Counted from the stretch's first letter, positions 1 through 7,115 are shown. The stretch: 64,000 nucleotides of DNA from Neobacillus sp. FSL H8-0543 (GCF_038592905.1 NZ_CP151943.1:4104501-4168500), one strand, 5' to 3'. Numbers and translations are program-made. The notes: generated from the sequence alone by a model not told the origin.

Positions 1-354
1 AAACGACTTGGTGTAAGTGATTTGGGTGGAGGCTATGTCTTAACGGGCGGAACCGCTAATATGCAAGGTGTATTAGAGCTTGCACAGCTAATCTTCCAAA
101 GTCCAGTTCGCAAGGCAGTTCCAAATTATATTGGAGTAAGAGATCCTCAATTTACTACTGCCGTTGGTTTAATAAAATACGCCTACAAGAATTCTAGATT
201 GCCAGGTGGTACAAGCGTTGGTGCAGCAGCCATCTCAGAGCCAATCGAAAAGAAAGTACCTAAACAGCAGCAACCAAAAGCAAAAACAGAAAAGCATCCG
301 GAAGATAAGATGTCATCAAAAGTAAAAAAATTCCTTGGTCTCTTTTTCGAGTAG
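1..354 (+). CDS. ftsA: FtsA, cell division actin homologue (3' part only)
   Basis: This is the last 117 codons of FtsA; the gene enters the window already open in frame 1, so the start lies upstream. FtsA is an actin-fold ATPase that anchors FtsZ filaments to the membrane. Visible are the nucleotide-binding motif GGGYVLTGGTANM (about residues 9-21 of the fragment), a low-complexity Lys/Gln/Pro linker, and a C-terminal amphipathic segment ending KKFLGLFFE, which is the membrane-targeting helix typical of the family. ftsZ follows after 42 nt, as in nearly all Firmicutes. The call is secure, although the N-terminal two thirds are absent. Confidence 0.95.
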   Translation, partial: KRLGVSDLGGGYVLTGGTANMQGVLELAQLIFQSPVRKAVPNYIGVRDPQFTTAVGLIKYAYKNSRLPGGTSVGAAAISEPIEKKVPKQQQPKAKTEKHPEDKMSSKVKKFLGLFFE

Positions 355-396
355 AAAAATACGAAAAGGAATATCAAAGAATTAGGAGGATTTGTA

Positions 397-1536
397 ATGT
401 TAGAGTTTGATACAAATTTAGATTCTCTTGCAACTATAAAGGTTATTGGGGTTGGCGGCGGCGGGAACAACGCTGTAAATCGAATGATTGAACACGGTGT
501 TCAGGGTGTAGAATTTATCGCAGTAAATACCGATGCTCAAGCTCTTAATCTTTCAAAAGCAGAAGTGAAAATGCAAATTGGCGCAAAACTTACTAGAGGA
601 CTTGGTGCAGGAGCAAACCCGGAAGTAGGCAAGAAAGCGGCTGAAGAGAGTAAAGAACAGCTAGAAGATGCTTTGCGCGGGGCTGATATGGTATTTGTTA
701 CTGCTGGTATGGGCGGAGGGACAGGTACTGGTGCGGCGCCGGTTATTGCTCAAATCGCCCGTGATTTAGGTGCATTGACTGTTGGTGTTGTTACACGGCC
801 ATTTACATTTGAAGGAAAAAAACGCTCTAACCAAGCATCAGGCGGAATCGGCTCGATGAAAGAGGCGGTAGATACTTTAATAGTAATTCCGAATGATCGT
901 CTTCTTGAAATCGTTGATAAAAGCACTCCAATGCTTGAAGCCTTCCGCGAAGCGGATAACGTACTTCGCCAAGGGGTTCAGGGTATCTCAGATTTAATAG
1001 CTACTCCTGGTCTGATTAACTTGGATTTTGCTGATGTGAAAACAATTATGTCAAATAAAGGTTCTGCATTAATGGGAATCGGTGTTGCAGCAGGTGAAAA
1101 TCGTGCTACTGAAGCAGCGAAGAAGGCAATAAATTCTCCGCTCCTAGAAACCTCTATTGATGGTGCACAGGGAGTACTGATGAATATCACAGGCGGTTCA
1201 AACTTGAGCTTATATGAAGTTCAAGAAGCCGCTGATATTGTTGCAACTGCTTCTGACCAAGAAGTAAACATGATCTTTGGTTCTGTCATTAATGAAAATC
1301 TTAAAGATGAAATCATTGTAACGGTTATCGCTACTGGATTTAACGAGGAAGTCTTACAGCCAAAAGTCACCCGTCCTTCTTTTGGACAAGCAAAACCACA
1401 AATCAATAGTGGGAAAAGAGAGCAGAAACGCGAGGAAGTTGCACCACAAGAACCAGTACGGGCTAATAATAATGTTTCCCAAGAGGAAACATTGGATATC
1501 CCTACATTCTTGCGCAACCGTAATCGCCGCAGATAG
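397..1536 (+). CDS. ftsZ: FtsZ, tubulin-like cell division GTPase
   Basis: FtsZ polymerises with GTP into the Z ring that organises septum synthesis. The 379-aa length is normal for Bacillus. The N-terminal nucleotide-binding region carries GVGGGGNN, and the tubulin signature [11 protein letters not shown] lies near residues 105-115. The T7 loop region reads [12 protein letters not shown] variable Gln/Lys/Glu-rich linker leads to the C-terminal peptide [14 protein letters not shown], which binds FtsA and SepF. An AGGAGG ribosome site lies about 8 nt before the ATG. The gene is the last of its transcription unit and ends at a strong hairpin. SepF (8766) and DivIVA (10371), encoded nearby, act on the same ring. 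Confidence 0.99.
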   Translation: MLEFDTNLDSLATIKVIGVGGGGNNAVNRMIEHGVQGVEFIAVNTDAQALNLSKAEVKMQIGAKLTRGLGAGANPEVGKKAAEESKEQLEDALRGADMVFVTAGMGGGTGTGAAPVIAQIARDLGALTVGVVTRPFTFEGKKRSNQASGGIGSMKEAVDTLIVIPNDRLLEIVDKSTPMLEAFREADNVLRQGVQGISDLIATPGLINLDFADVKTIMSNKGSALMGIGVAAGENRATEAAKKAINSPLLETSIDGAQGVLMNITGGSNLSLYEVQEAADIVATASDQEVNMIFGSVINENLKDEIIVTVIATGFNEEVLQPKVTRPSFGQAKPQINSGKREQKREEVAPQEPVRANNNVSQEETLDIPTFLRNRNRRR

Positions 1537-1541
1537 TAACG

Positions 1542-1590
1542 AAAGCAGAAAAGGCATGGTCCAAAGGGACCATGCCTTTTCTGCTTTTTC
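1542..1590 (+). terminator. Rho-independent terminator after ftsZ
   Basis: A perfect 21-bp stem (1542-1562 with 1567-1587) encloses a 4-nt AAAG loop, and its 3' arm ends in T residues. It separates the division genes from the sporulation sigma cluster. Confidence 0.93.
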
Positions 1591-1601
1591 GTCAGGTGTA
1601 T

Positions 1602-1704
1602 TTCGACATAAATTTATTAGACAAAATACGTTGTTAATAGTGGAAATCTCTGTTTTTTTGTTTACAGAAAGTGACACACTTCAGCCCAGTATGTAGGTTA
1701 TACT
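1602..1704 (+). promoter_or_regulatory. spoIIG promoter with Spo0A box
   Basis: A GTGACA -35 (1671-1676) and a TATACT -10 (1699-1704) are separated by exactly 22 bp. This is the aberrant spacing known for the Spo0A-activated sigma-A promoter of B. subtilis spoIIG. A perfect 0A box in reverse orientation, TTCGACA, lies at 1602-1608, with a one-mismatch copy TTAGACA at 1617-1623. Activation by Spo0A~P is inferred from the B. subtilis system; the boxes and spacing are read directly from the sequence. Confidence 0.8.
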
Positions 1705-1801
1705 TTTCCGTAAACAGAATAGTAGAATGATAAGAATTATACGTCTTTCAATTATCAATAAGAGTAATAAATAACGGGAGGACATTAAGGGGGAAGTGAG
1801 C

Positions 1802-2740
1802 TTGACTGTTTATTTAGATATAATTTGGGCTCTTAACCTATTATTTGATAGCCTTCTCCTTTATTTAACAGCCATTTTTTTAAAGAGGCAAATACGGATT
1901 TGGAGGTTATTAACTGGAGGCTTTATTGGATCCTTAATTATTCTTTTGTCGTTTACCCCACTGCACTCGTATTCGGACCATCCGATTTCAAAACTGCTAG
2001 TCTCGGTAGTTATGGTTCTAATAACGTTTGGTTACAAGAGATTTGTTTTTTTTATCAAAGCGCTAATGACCCTATACCTTTCTACCTTTTTAATTGGAGG
2101 GGCATTAATTGGAGTTCATTATTTTATTCAATTCGATTCGCAATTAAACACTAAAGTATTATTGTCGAATGTTTCGGGGTTCGGAGATCCTATCAGTTGG
2201 CTATTCGTTTTATTAGGCTTTCCCGTTGCCTGGCATTTCTCAAGGAAAAATATTGAAGATATGGAAATGACCAAAATTCAATTTGACCAGATTGTACATG
2301 TTACATTAAAAATTAATGGTGAAACGATTGTTTGTAAAGGTTTGGTTGATAGCGGGAATCAACTCTATGATCCCTTGTCTAAGCTTCCGGTCATGTTTGT
2401 CTCAATCAAAAATCAATTGGAAGAAATGACAGAGCCGATAAAAAAAATGGCGGTTGACTCCGAATCGTTAATTATGGGTGATGAAGAGTTTCCTATAGAA
2501 TGGCAAAATAGGCTTAGAATTGTCCCTTTTAAAGTGGTTGGACAGGAGCATCAGCTCATTGTTGCAGTAAAACCGGATTCCATTTTGATTGAAAACAAAG
2601 GGGAGCAATATTTATGTGAGAAGGGACTTGTCTCGTTTACAATACAGCAGCTTTCAGCCGATGATTCCTTTCAATGCATTGTTCATCCGAAAATGCTTAC
2701 TGGACAAAAGCAGCATGGAGAAACGGTGAAAGTAAGTTAA
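1802..2740 (+). CDS. spoIIGA: SpoIIGA, pro-sigma-E processing aspartic protease
   Basis: SpoIIGA is the septal membrane protease that removes the pro-sequence of sigma-E in the mother cell after a forespore signal. The N-terminal half holds about five hydrophobic membrane segments, and the cytosolic C-terminal half carries the retropepsin-like motif LVDSGNQLYDP with the catalytic Asp. The length of 312 aa fits the family. I chose the TTG at 1802 because AAGGGGG (1787-1793) is 8 nt upstream, whereas the in-frame GTG at 1796 would sit only 2 nt from it. The resulting N-terminus MTVYLDIIW aligns with the known protein. sigE follows 45 nt downstream, as in the spoIIG operon. Confidence 0.96.
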   Translation: MTVYLDIIWALNLLFDSLLLYLTAIFLKRQIRIWRLLTGGFIGSLIILLSFTPLHSYSDHPISKLLVSVVMVLITFGYKRFVFFIKALMTLYLSTFLIGGALIGVHYFIQFDSQLNTKVLLSNVSGFGDPISWLFVLLGFPVAWHFSRKNIEDMEMTKIQFDQIVHVTLKINGETIVCKGLVDSGNQLYDPLSKLPVMFVSIKNQLEEMTEPIKKMAVDSESLIMGDEEFPIEWQNRLRIVPFKVVGQEHQLIVAVKPDSILIENKGEQYLCEKGLVSFTIQQLSADDSFQCIVHPKMLTGQKQHGETVKVS

Positions 2741-2785
2741 TAATACTATACTCGCAAAAATCATATTTTAGAAGGAGGAACTTGC

Positions 2786-3505
2786 GTGAAAAAATGGAGA
2801 TTTCGCTTATCCTATTACTGGTATAAAATACTAATAAAATTGGGACTAAAAACAGATGAGGTTTATTATATAGGAGGCAGCGAAGCCCTACCTCCACCGC
2901 TAAGCAAGGATGAGGAAGCTTTATTGTTAGATAAGCTGCCTGGCGGGGATAAAGCAGCAAGGTCGATTTTAATTGAGCGTAACTTAAGACTGGTTGTCTA
3001 TATTGCCAGGAAATTCGAAAATACAGGCATTAATATTGAGGATCTAATCAGTATTGGGACAATTGGTCTAATCAAAGCTGTTAATACATTTAATCCTGAG
3101 AAAAAAATTAAACTTGCTACATACGCTTCAAGATGTATTGAAAATGAAATTCTAATGTATTTAAGGAGAAACAATAAAATTCGCTCTGAAGTATCTTTTG
3201 ATGAACCCCTGAATATCGATTGGGATGGCAATGAATTATTATTATCTGATGTATTAGGAACCGATGACGATATCATTACGAAAGACCTTGAAGCAAATGT
3301 AGACAGGAAGTTGTTGACGAAGGCATTGCACCAGTTATCGGACAGGGAAAAGCAAATTATGGAGCTTCGATTTGGTCTAACAAATGGAGAAGAAAAAACG
3401 CAAAAAGATGTGGCGGATATGCTTGGCATTTCCCAGTCGTATATTTCCCGATTGGAAAAAAGGATTATTAAAAGGTTAAGAAAAGAATTTAACAAAATGG
3501 TGTAA
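2786..3505 (+). CDS. sigE: RNA polymerase sigma-E, early mother-cell sporulation factor (pro-form)
   Basis: Sigma-E directs early mother-cell transcription during sporulation. The 239-aa product starts with a basic, hydrophobic pro-sequence of about 27 residues ([20 protein letters not shown]) that tethers it to the membrane until SpoIIGA cuts it. Region 2 ([16 protein letters not shown] through the -10 recognition part ending in RRNNK) and region 4 (a helix-turn-helix near [13 protein letters not shown]) are complete. The start is GTG, preceded by GAAGGAGG at about 9-nt spacing. It is the second gene of the spoIIG operon. The sequence is very close to B. subtilis sigma-E over its whole length. 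Confidence 0.99.
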   Translation: MKKWRFRLSYYWYKILIKLGLKTDEVYYIGGSEALPPPLSKDEEALLLDKLPGGDKAARSILIERNLRLVVYIARKFENTGINIEDLISIGTIGLIKAVNTFNPEKKIKLATYASRCIENEILMYLRRNNKIRSEVSFDEPLNIDWDGNELLLSDVLGTDDDIITKDLEANVDRKLLTKALHQLSDREKQIMELRFGLTNGEEKTQKDVADMLGISQSYISRLEKRIIKRLRKEFNKMV

Positions 3506-3592
3506 AAAAAGAAAATTTTTCTATCTTTAGGACCTTAGAACCTCAAGACTTTAATCTGTTTTTCGACAAATCCCATTGCTCTCTTTAGGAAA

Positions 3593-3628
3593 GCATATGT
3601 GCATATTTTTCCTGCTCAAGGAAATACT
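3593..3628 (+). promoter_or_regulatory. Candidate sigma-F/sigma-G-type promoter of sigG
   Basis: GCATA occurs at 3593-3597 and again at 3601-3605. From the second, 14 nt lead to GGAAATACT (3620-3628), which fits the sigma-F -10 pattern GGNNANANT exactly. Forespore-specific sigG transcription by sigma-F is established in B. subtilis. The match is by eye and the spacer is 1-2 nt shorter than usual. Confidence 0.55.
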
Positions 3629-3667
3629 GTTTTTTGTACAGCAACTCCTATGAGGAGGGAAAAGGGA

Positions 3668-4447
3668 TTGACTCGAAATAAAGTTGAAATTTGCGGCGTT
3701 GATACATCAAAACTTCCTGTATTAAAGAATGAGGAAATGAGAATTCTCTTCAGGCAAATGCAAGAAGGCGATATTACAGCACGAGAAAAGCTCGTCAACG
3801 GAAATTTACGACTCGTTCTAAGTGTGATACAGCGGTTTAACAACCGAGGCGAGTTTGTTGATGACCTGTTTCAGGTTGGCTGTATCGGACTTATGAAATC
3901 GATTGATAACTTTGATTTAGGTCAAAACGTAAAGTTTTCCACCTATGCCGTACCGATGATAATTGGCGAAATTCGTAGGTACTTACGTGATAATAATCCG
4001 ATTCGTGTTTCGAGGTCCTTAAGAGATATCGCTTATAAGGCACTTCAGGTGAGGGAGCGCTTAATGAGTGAAACATCGCGGGAACCAACAGCTGAAGAGA
4101 TTGCAAAGGTATTAGAAGTTCCACATGAAGAAATAGTTTTTGCTTTAGATGCTATTCAAGATCCAGTTTCCCTATTTGAACCGATCTACAATGACGGGGG
4201 TGACCCCATATTCGTCGTGGATCAGTTAAGCGATGAGAAAAGTAAGGATATACACTGGATTGAGGAAATTGCCTTAAAAGAAGGTATGCGTCGCTTAAAC
4301 GATCGCGAAAAGTTAATATTAAGAAAACGTTTCTTCCAAGGTAAAACTCAAATGGAAGTTGCCGATGAAATTGGTATTTCACAAGCACAGGTTTCACGTC
4401 TTGAAAAAGCGGCAATTAAACAAATGAATAAGAATATCCAAAGCTAA
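3668..4447 (+). CDS. sigG: RNA polymerase sigma-G, late forespore sporulation factor
   Basis: Sigma-G drives late forespore genes such as small acid-soluble proteins and germination proteins. The N-terminal anti-sigma-binding segment (RNKVEICGVDTSKLPVL) is followed by region 2 (NLRLVLSVIQRFNNRG), region 3 and region 4 (GISQAQVSRLEKAAIKQM). I place the start at the TTG at 3668, with GAGGAGGG 8 nt upstream; this gives 259 aa and the known MTRNKVEICG-type N-terminus. An upstream GTG at 3599 would add 23 unsupported residues and run through the candidate promoter. Rare TTG initiation may hold expression down. It is separated from sigE by 162 nt and has its own signals. Confidence 0.97.
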   Translation: MTRNKVEICGVDTSKLPVLKNEEMRILFRQMQEGDITAREKLVNGNLRLVLSVIQRFNNRGEFVDDLFQVGCIGLMKSIDNFDLGQNVKFSTYAVPMIIGEIRRYLRDNNPIRVSRSLRDIAYKALQVRERLMSETSREPTAEEIAKVLEVPHEEIVFALDAIQDPVSLFEPIYNDGGDPIFVVDQLSDEKSKDIHWIEEIALKEGMRRLNDREKLILRKRFFQGKTQMEVADEIGISQAQVSRLEKAAIKQMNKNIQS

Positions 4448-4510
4448 AGCTGCCAAAAGAGGGAACTGCAAAAACAAATATTAATTAGAAAAATACAATT
4501 TCAAGGAAAT

Positions 4511-4554
4511 AAAAAAAGGGTGAGCAATTATTAAAAGTTGCTCACTCTTTTTTT
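4511..4554 (+). terminator. Terminator after sigG
   Basis: A 17-bp stem with one G:T pair (4511-4527 with 4538-4554) closes over a 10-nt loop and ends in a T tract. It closes the sporulation sigma cluster. Confidence 0.9.
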
Positions 4555-4616
4555 GCTCTTTTTTTGGCTGTGTTAAATAAGTCAGTTGATTTCGTTTAAG
4601 TAATCATCGAAAGTGA

Positions 4617-4754
4617 AATAAGCGGAGATTTTCCGGTTATTTGCAAAAAGGAGCTCGTTTCGTGGAATATAAGGGGAGATTATCCGGTTATGCTATGTAA
4701 AATCCCCCATCTTAATGTTTTTTATATAAATAGGCGGAATCTCTCCGTCTATTT
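4617..4754. repeat. Cluster of three 25-27-bp imperfect palindromic repeats
   Basis: Three related units lie at about 4617-4642, 4668-4691 and 4728-4754. Each has the form A/T-rich end, GCGGA or a variant, a short AT centre, TCCG, A/T-rich end. A fourth copy lies at 6415-6441 beyond the IS; copies three and four agree at about 24 of 27 positions. The intervals of roughly 51 and 60 nt and the degenerate units argue against CRISPR. I do not recognise a named family. Confidence 0.7.
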
Positions 4755-4801
4755 CTTACGATTAGTCAAGTGTATTTTAGTTAATTCATTTATGTTTTTT
4801 T

Positions 4802-4847
4802 ATTTAGATGTATTTGGGAGGGGTACCCCTCCCAAATACATCTAAAT
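4802..4847. repeat. 46-bp perfect palindrome
   Basis: Two 23-nt arms meet at GGGGTACCCC with no spacer and no mismatch; the centre lies between 4824 and 4825. T runs flank it on both sides on the plus strand. It could act as a plus-strand terminator (TTTTT follows at 4847), or it may be a mobile or REP-like remnant beside the IS110 element. Confidence 0.85.
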
Positions 4848-4921
4848 TTTTCCATAACGAAAAGACCTCACGATATTCTTTTTTTCGAAAGGTCAGTGTG
4901 CTATAGTGAATATAAACTTGG

Positions 4922-6145
4922 CTACGATTTCTGAGCTGGTAGTGCGGACTCATAATCGTAAAGTATGCCGTGTGTCAGTAACTGAAACATCACTTTCAGA
5001 AACTTATTGATACACGCCACAATCGCGACCTTATGAGGCTTTCTCTGAGGTTGCGTTTTTAATTTGTAATAATAGTCTACTAAATGATTAGGTTTTCCTT
5101 TTGCCATAAGCATCGTACAAATCATAAAAAATAAAATCTTCCGTAGCTTCTTATTTCCTCGTTTATTAATACGATCACGGTATTGTGTATTGCCAGATTG
5201 ATAGCGCATAATATCGATGCCAACGTAAGCGTTCAGTTGTTTCGCGTTTTTAAATCGGCGAATATCACCTAGTTCGCCAATAAGTCTGCATGCTGTTGTA
5301 TCACCAATCCCTGGAAAGGAGCGTAATACGGTATATTCCTTTCTTCCTTCAGACATCATAACCATCTGTTTCACAAGCTGGTCTTTCTTTTCCATTAAAT
5401 CCGCAATACGTCGGGCATAATCGCCTACTTGATTACAACGAATATCCGTTGGTTCAATGGCAGGATATGAATTTTTCGCAGCTTCTAATAACACGATGGC
5501 TTTTTTCTCTGCACGTTCTAGTGAAAGATTTTTACGTGTATTACTTTTTAAACGATTTTTAATAATTGTCTTTGACTGAGCTAATAAAAGTGCTGGATGT
5601 GGATACAATTGCACAAAATTTAAAAATAGCGCTGAACTCGGTGTAATAAGTCGTTCCAACTCTGGAAATGAAAGATGTAAAATGGCATGCATACGATTGC
5701 GTAAAAGAATAAGTTCTTCTTCAATCTCGTCATAATAACGAGTAATCGCCCGCATCTGTTCATAATATTCATTCTGCACATACGTCGTTTCACGTTCTAA
5801 TTTAAAGTGGGTTTTCGCTAACTCATGGGCATCGCTAATATCGGTTTTGTTTCGACGCATTGAAGCCATTTGTAGGTTCGCTTCAAGCGGGTTCATGCGA
5901 CAGTATGTATGTCCGTGATCCCGTAGAAACTTTTCAACTGATTTTGAATAGACACCCGTCGCCTCAAATACGATTTCAGGGGCTTGTCCATCAAGAGCCG
6001 TTATTTCCTTAATACGAAGGTGTAGCTGCTCAAAATCAATGCGTGTATGATACAATTCCCCTTCAAATTCACATTGTCTATAGCCATCATAAATGGCAAT
6101 GGTACTTTTCCCTTTACTGACATCAAGAGAGATGACATGTTTCAT
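4922..6145 (-). CDS. IS110-family transposase (DEDD recombinase)
   Basis: This enzyme catalyses excision and insertion of the element, in this family guided by a bridge RNA. The 407-aa protein has an N-terminal RuvC-like DEDD domain: D8 (SLDVSKG), E61 (VFEATGVYS), D102 and D105 (NKTDISDAHELA). A central helical stretch of about residues 115-260 is followed by the C-terminal Transposase_20 domain (SFPGIGDTTACRLIGELGD, about 276-294) with a candidate catalytic Ser317 in MRYQSGNTQYRDR. The frame is intact with all key residues present, so the copy may be active. A ribosome site AAAGGAG lies upstream of the ATG. It is a single gene on the reverse strand between sigG and ylmC. Confidence 0.95.
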   Translation of the reverse strand: MKHVISLDVSKGKSTIAIYDGYRQCEFEGELYHTRIDFEQLHLRIKEITALDGQAPEIVFEATGVYSKSVEKFLRDHGHTYCRMNPLEANLQMASMRRNKTDISDAHELAKTHFKLERETTYVQNEYYEQMRAITRYYDEIEEELILLRNRMHAILHLSFPELERLITPSSALFLNFVQLYPHPALLLAQSKTIIKNRLKSNTRKNLSLERAEKKAIVLLEAAKNSYPAIEPTDIRCNQVGDYARRIADLMEKKDQLVKQMVMMSEGRKEYTVLRSFPGIGDTTACRLIGELGDIRRFKNAKQLNAYVGIDIMRYQSGNTQYRDRINKRGNKKLRKILFFMICTMLMAKGKPNHLVDYYYKLKTQPQRKPHKVAIVACINKFLKVMFQLLTHGILYDYESALPAQKS

Positions 6146-6173
6146 ATAAATATTCTCCTTTTATAACCAATCA

Positions 6174-6329
6174 TAGAAGTCTTCACAGTGCCTTATCGAT
6201 TCCATTTTCTTATACACGATCTCTAAGACCCAACATACTAAACTGATTCAAACAAGGGTGTGAAGTTGGCCTGTTTAAATACGGACTCTTACATGGTCCT
6301 ATAGACGGATCGACCTTCCTTCACTTCTA
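6174..6329 (-). ncRNA. Candidate bridge RNA in the IS110 5' non-coding end
   Basis: On the reverse strand, ahead of the transposase, the region is closed by complementary heptamers (6323-6329 with 6174-6180). It contains a hairpin with a GGAC/GTCC stem (about 6271-6303) and a larger stem-loop with a CCAAC/GTTGG stem (6265-6269 with 6230-6234). The 3' strand of the larger loop holds a decamer (6232-6241 on the plus strand) whose exact reverse complement lies at the element's outer end, 6380-6389. Bridge RNAs in IS110 leaders are established knowledge; this particular assignment is inference from position and complementarity. Confidence 0.45.
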
Positions 6330-6333
6330 CTAT

Positions 6334-6376
6334 AAAAAAATAGTAGCACAAACCATGGCCTTGGTTTGTGCTACTA
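6334..6376 (-). terminator. Reverse-strand terminator at the outer edge of the IS
   Basis: A perfect 15-bp stem (6341-6355 with 6362-6376) has a 6-nt loop. On the reverse strand it is followed by seven T (complement of 6334-6340), giving a rho-independent shape. It lies upstream of the candidate bridge RNA and would block outside transcription from reaching the transposase, a common IS design. Confidence 0.7.
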
Positions 6377-6414
6377 ATGTTAGTATGTTTATACAATTTT
6401 TAATGCTTTTTACC

Positions 6415-6441
6415 AAATAAGCGGAATTTCTCTGTCTATTT
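6415..6441. repeat. Fourth copy of the GCGGA short palindromic repeat
   Basis: This unit is nearly identical (about 24/27) to the copy at 4728-4754 on the far side of the IS110 element. It shows that the short-repeat cluster extends on both flanks of the insertion. Confidence 0.65.
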
Positions 6442-6534
6442 AGATTCTTAAAATTAAAAAAATTAACAATAACCTTTAACATAGCCATTTTTTTAAGATG
6501 TGTAGAGATAAGTGCATTATTTAATTAATAACTC

Positions 6535-6666
6535 TGTTGATTTGCGCGGAAGGCACGCAGACTCCTGCGGGAGTACGGGGCTGGGGAGACCCCACAGGCG
6601 CTTCAGCGCCGAGGAGGCTCCCCGGCACGCCCGCGGAAAGCGAAGTGCATGGAGTACAAATCAACA
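6535..6666 (+). repeat. GC-rich dispersed intergenic repeat, full-length copy 1
   Basis: The 132-bp element has perfect 10-bp terminal inverted repeats (TGTTGATTTG / CAAATCAACA) and several internal hairpins: ACTCC/GGAGT, GGCGC/GCGCC, and GGGGAG with CTCCCC. It is strikingly GC-rich against AT-rich flanks. Related copies lie at 29716-29911 (opposite orientation, interrupted) and 35027-35081 (internally deleted). I recall similar elements scattered in Bacillaceae genomes. An apparent 63-codon ORF across it is an artefact of composition. Confidence 0.85.
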
Positions 6667-6845
6667 AACATGTTTCAAAGACCTTAAATCAATGCCGTTA
6701 TAATTTATTAACGTAGTGAATTATTAAAGTTATTGGATTATATAAGAGGCTGTCCTAAAAGGCAGCTTTATTTTTTCTGATTAAGATAAAATCCCAAGTT
6801 AAGACATATATTTTCTATAGCATAGAAAAGTGGGAGTGAGAGAGT

Positions 6846-7115
6846 ATGGTAAAAATTTCTGAATTTCAAATAAAGGATGTTGTTAATGTTTCTGACGGCA
6901 AAAGGCTGGGGAATATTGGAGATATCGAAATAAATTTAACTACAGGAAAGATTGATGCAGTCGTAATTACTGGTGCAGGAAAAGTTCTAGGTTTTTTTGG
7001 AAGGGAGGAAGATATTGTTATCCCATGGAAAAATATTATTAAAATTGGTCAAGATGTAATTCTTGTAAGGTACAAAGGATTTGAGGAAAGAGTAACGGAG
7101 GAAATTGAAGGGTAA
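6846..7115 (+). CDS. ylmC: YlmC/YmxH family sporulation protein, PRC-barrel type
   Basis: This small 89-aa protein has a single PRC-barrel-like domain (KDVVNVSDGKRLGNIGDIEI, then GKVLGFFGREEDIVIPW), the same length and pattern as B. subtilis YlmC. It belongs to a set conserved in endospore formers; the biochemical function is unknown. GTGGGAGTGAG upstream gives a usable ribosome site for the ATG. An inverted repeat follows, so it is probably transcribed alone. In B. subtilis it also sits between the sigG region and ylmD, so its place is conserved even though an IS and repeats have entered just upstream. Confidence 0.88.
   Translation: MVKISEFQIKDVVNVSDGKRLGNIGDIEINLTTGKIDAVVITGAGKVLGFFGREEDIVIPWKNIIKIGQDVILVRYKGFEERVTEEIEG

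Larger units (their letters stand above)
4906..6389 (-). mobile_element. IS110-family insertion sequence
   Basis: The element consists of one DEDD transposase gene (4922-6145, reverse strand), a short 3' end and a long 5' non-coding end of about 240 nt. Long terminal inverted repeats are not evident, as is normal for IS110. The proposed ends rest on a TATA at each side (4902-4905 and 6390-6393) and on the match between the leader loop and the right terminus, giving about 1.48 kb, typical of the family. The reconstructed empty site would read GTGCTATACAAT. The transposase is certain; the exact ends are inferred. Confidence 0.75.

Noticed and set aside
1382..1696. 104-codon ORF overlapping the ftsZ end
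   Set aside because: It runs through ftsZ in another frame, then through the perfect terminator and the spoIIG promoter; no family resemblance.
4617..4754. Possible small CRISPR array
   Set aside because: There are only three degenerate units, repeat identity is poor, spacer lengths differ, each unit is itself a palindrome, and no cas gene is in the window.
6512..6703. Apparent 63-codon ORF across the GC-rich element
   Set aside because: It spans a palindromic repeat with stem-loops on both strands, has no ribosome site and resembles no protein; it is a composition artefact.
6736..6775. Terminator-like GGCTG...CAGC element before ylmC
   Set aside because: The stem is short and imperfect and no gene lies directly upstream on this strand; perhaps an IS remnant, not supportable.
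6801..6830. Sigma-E or sigma-G promoter before ylmC (ACATATA, GCATAGAAAA)
   Set aside because: Motif halves are present, but the spacing of about 10-11 nt does not fit either consensus, so it was not listed as a feature.
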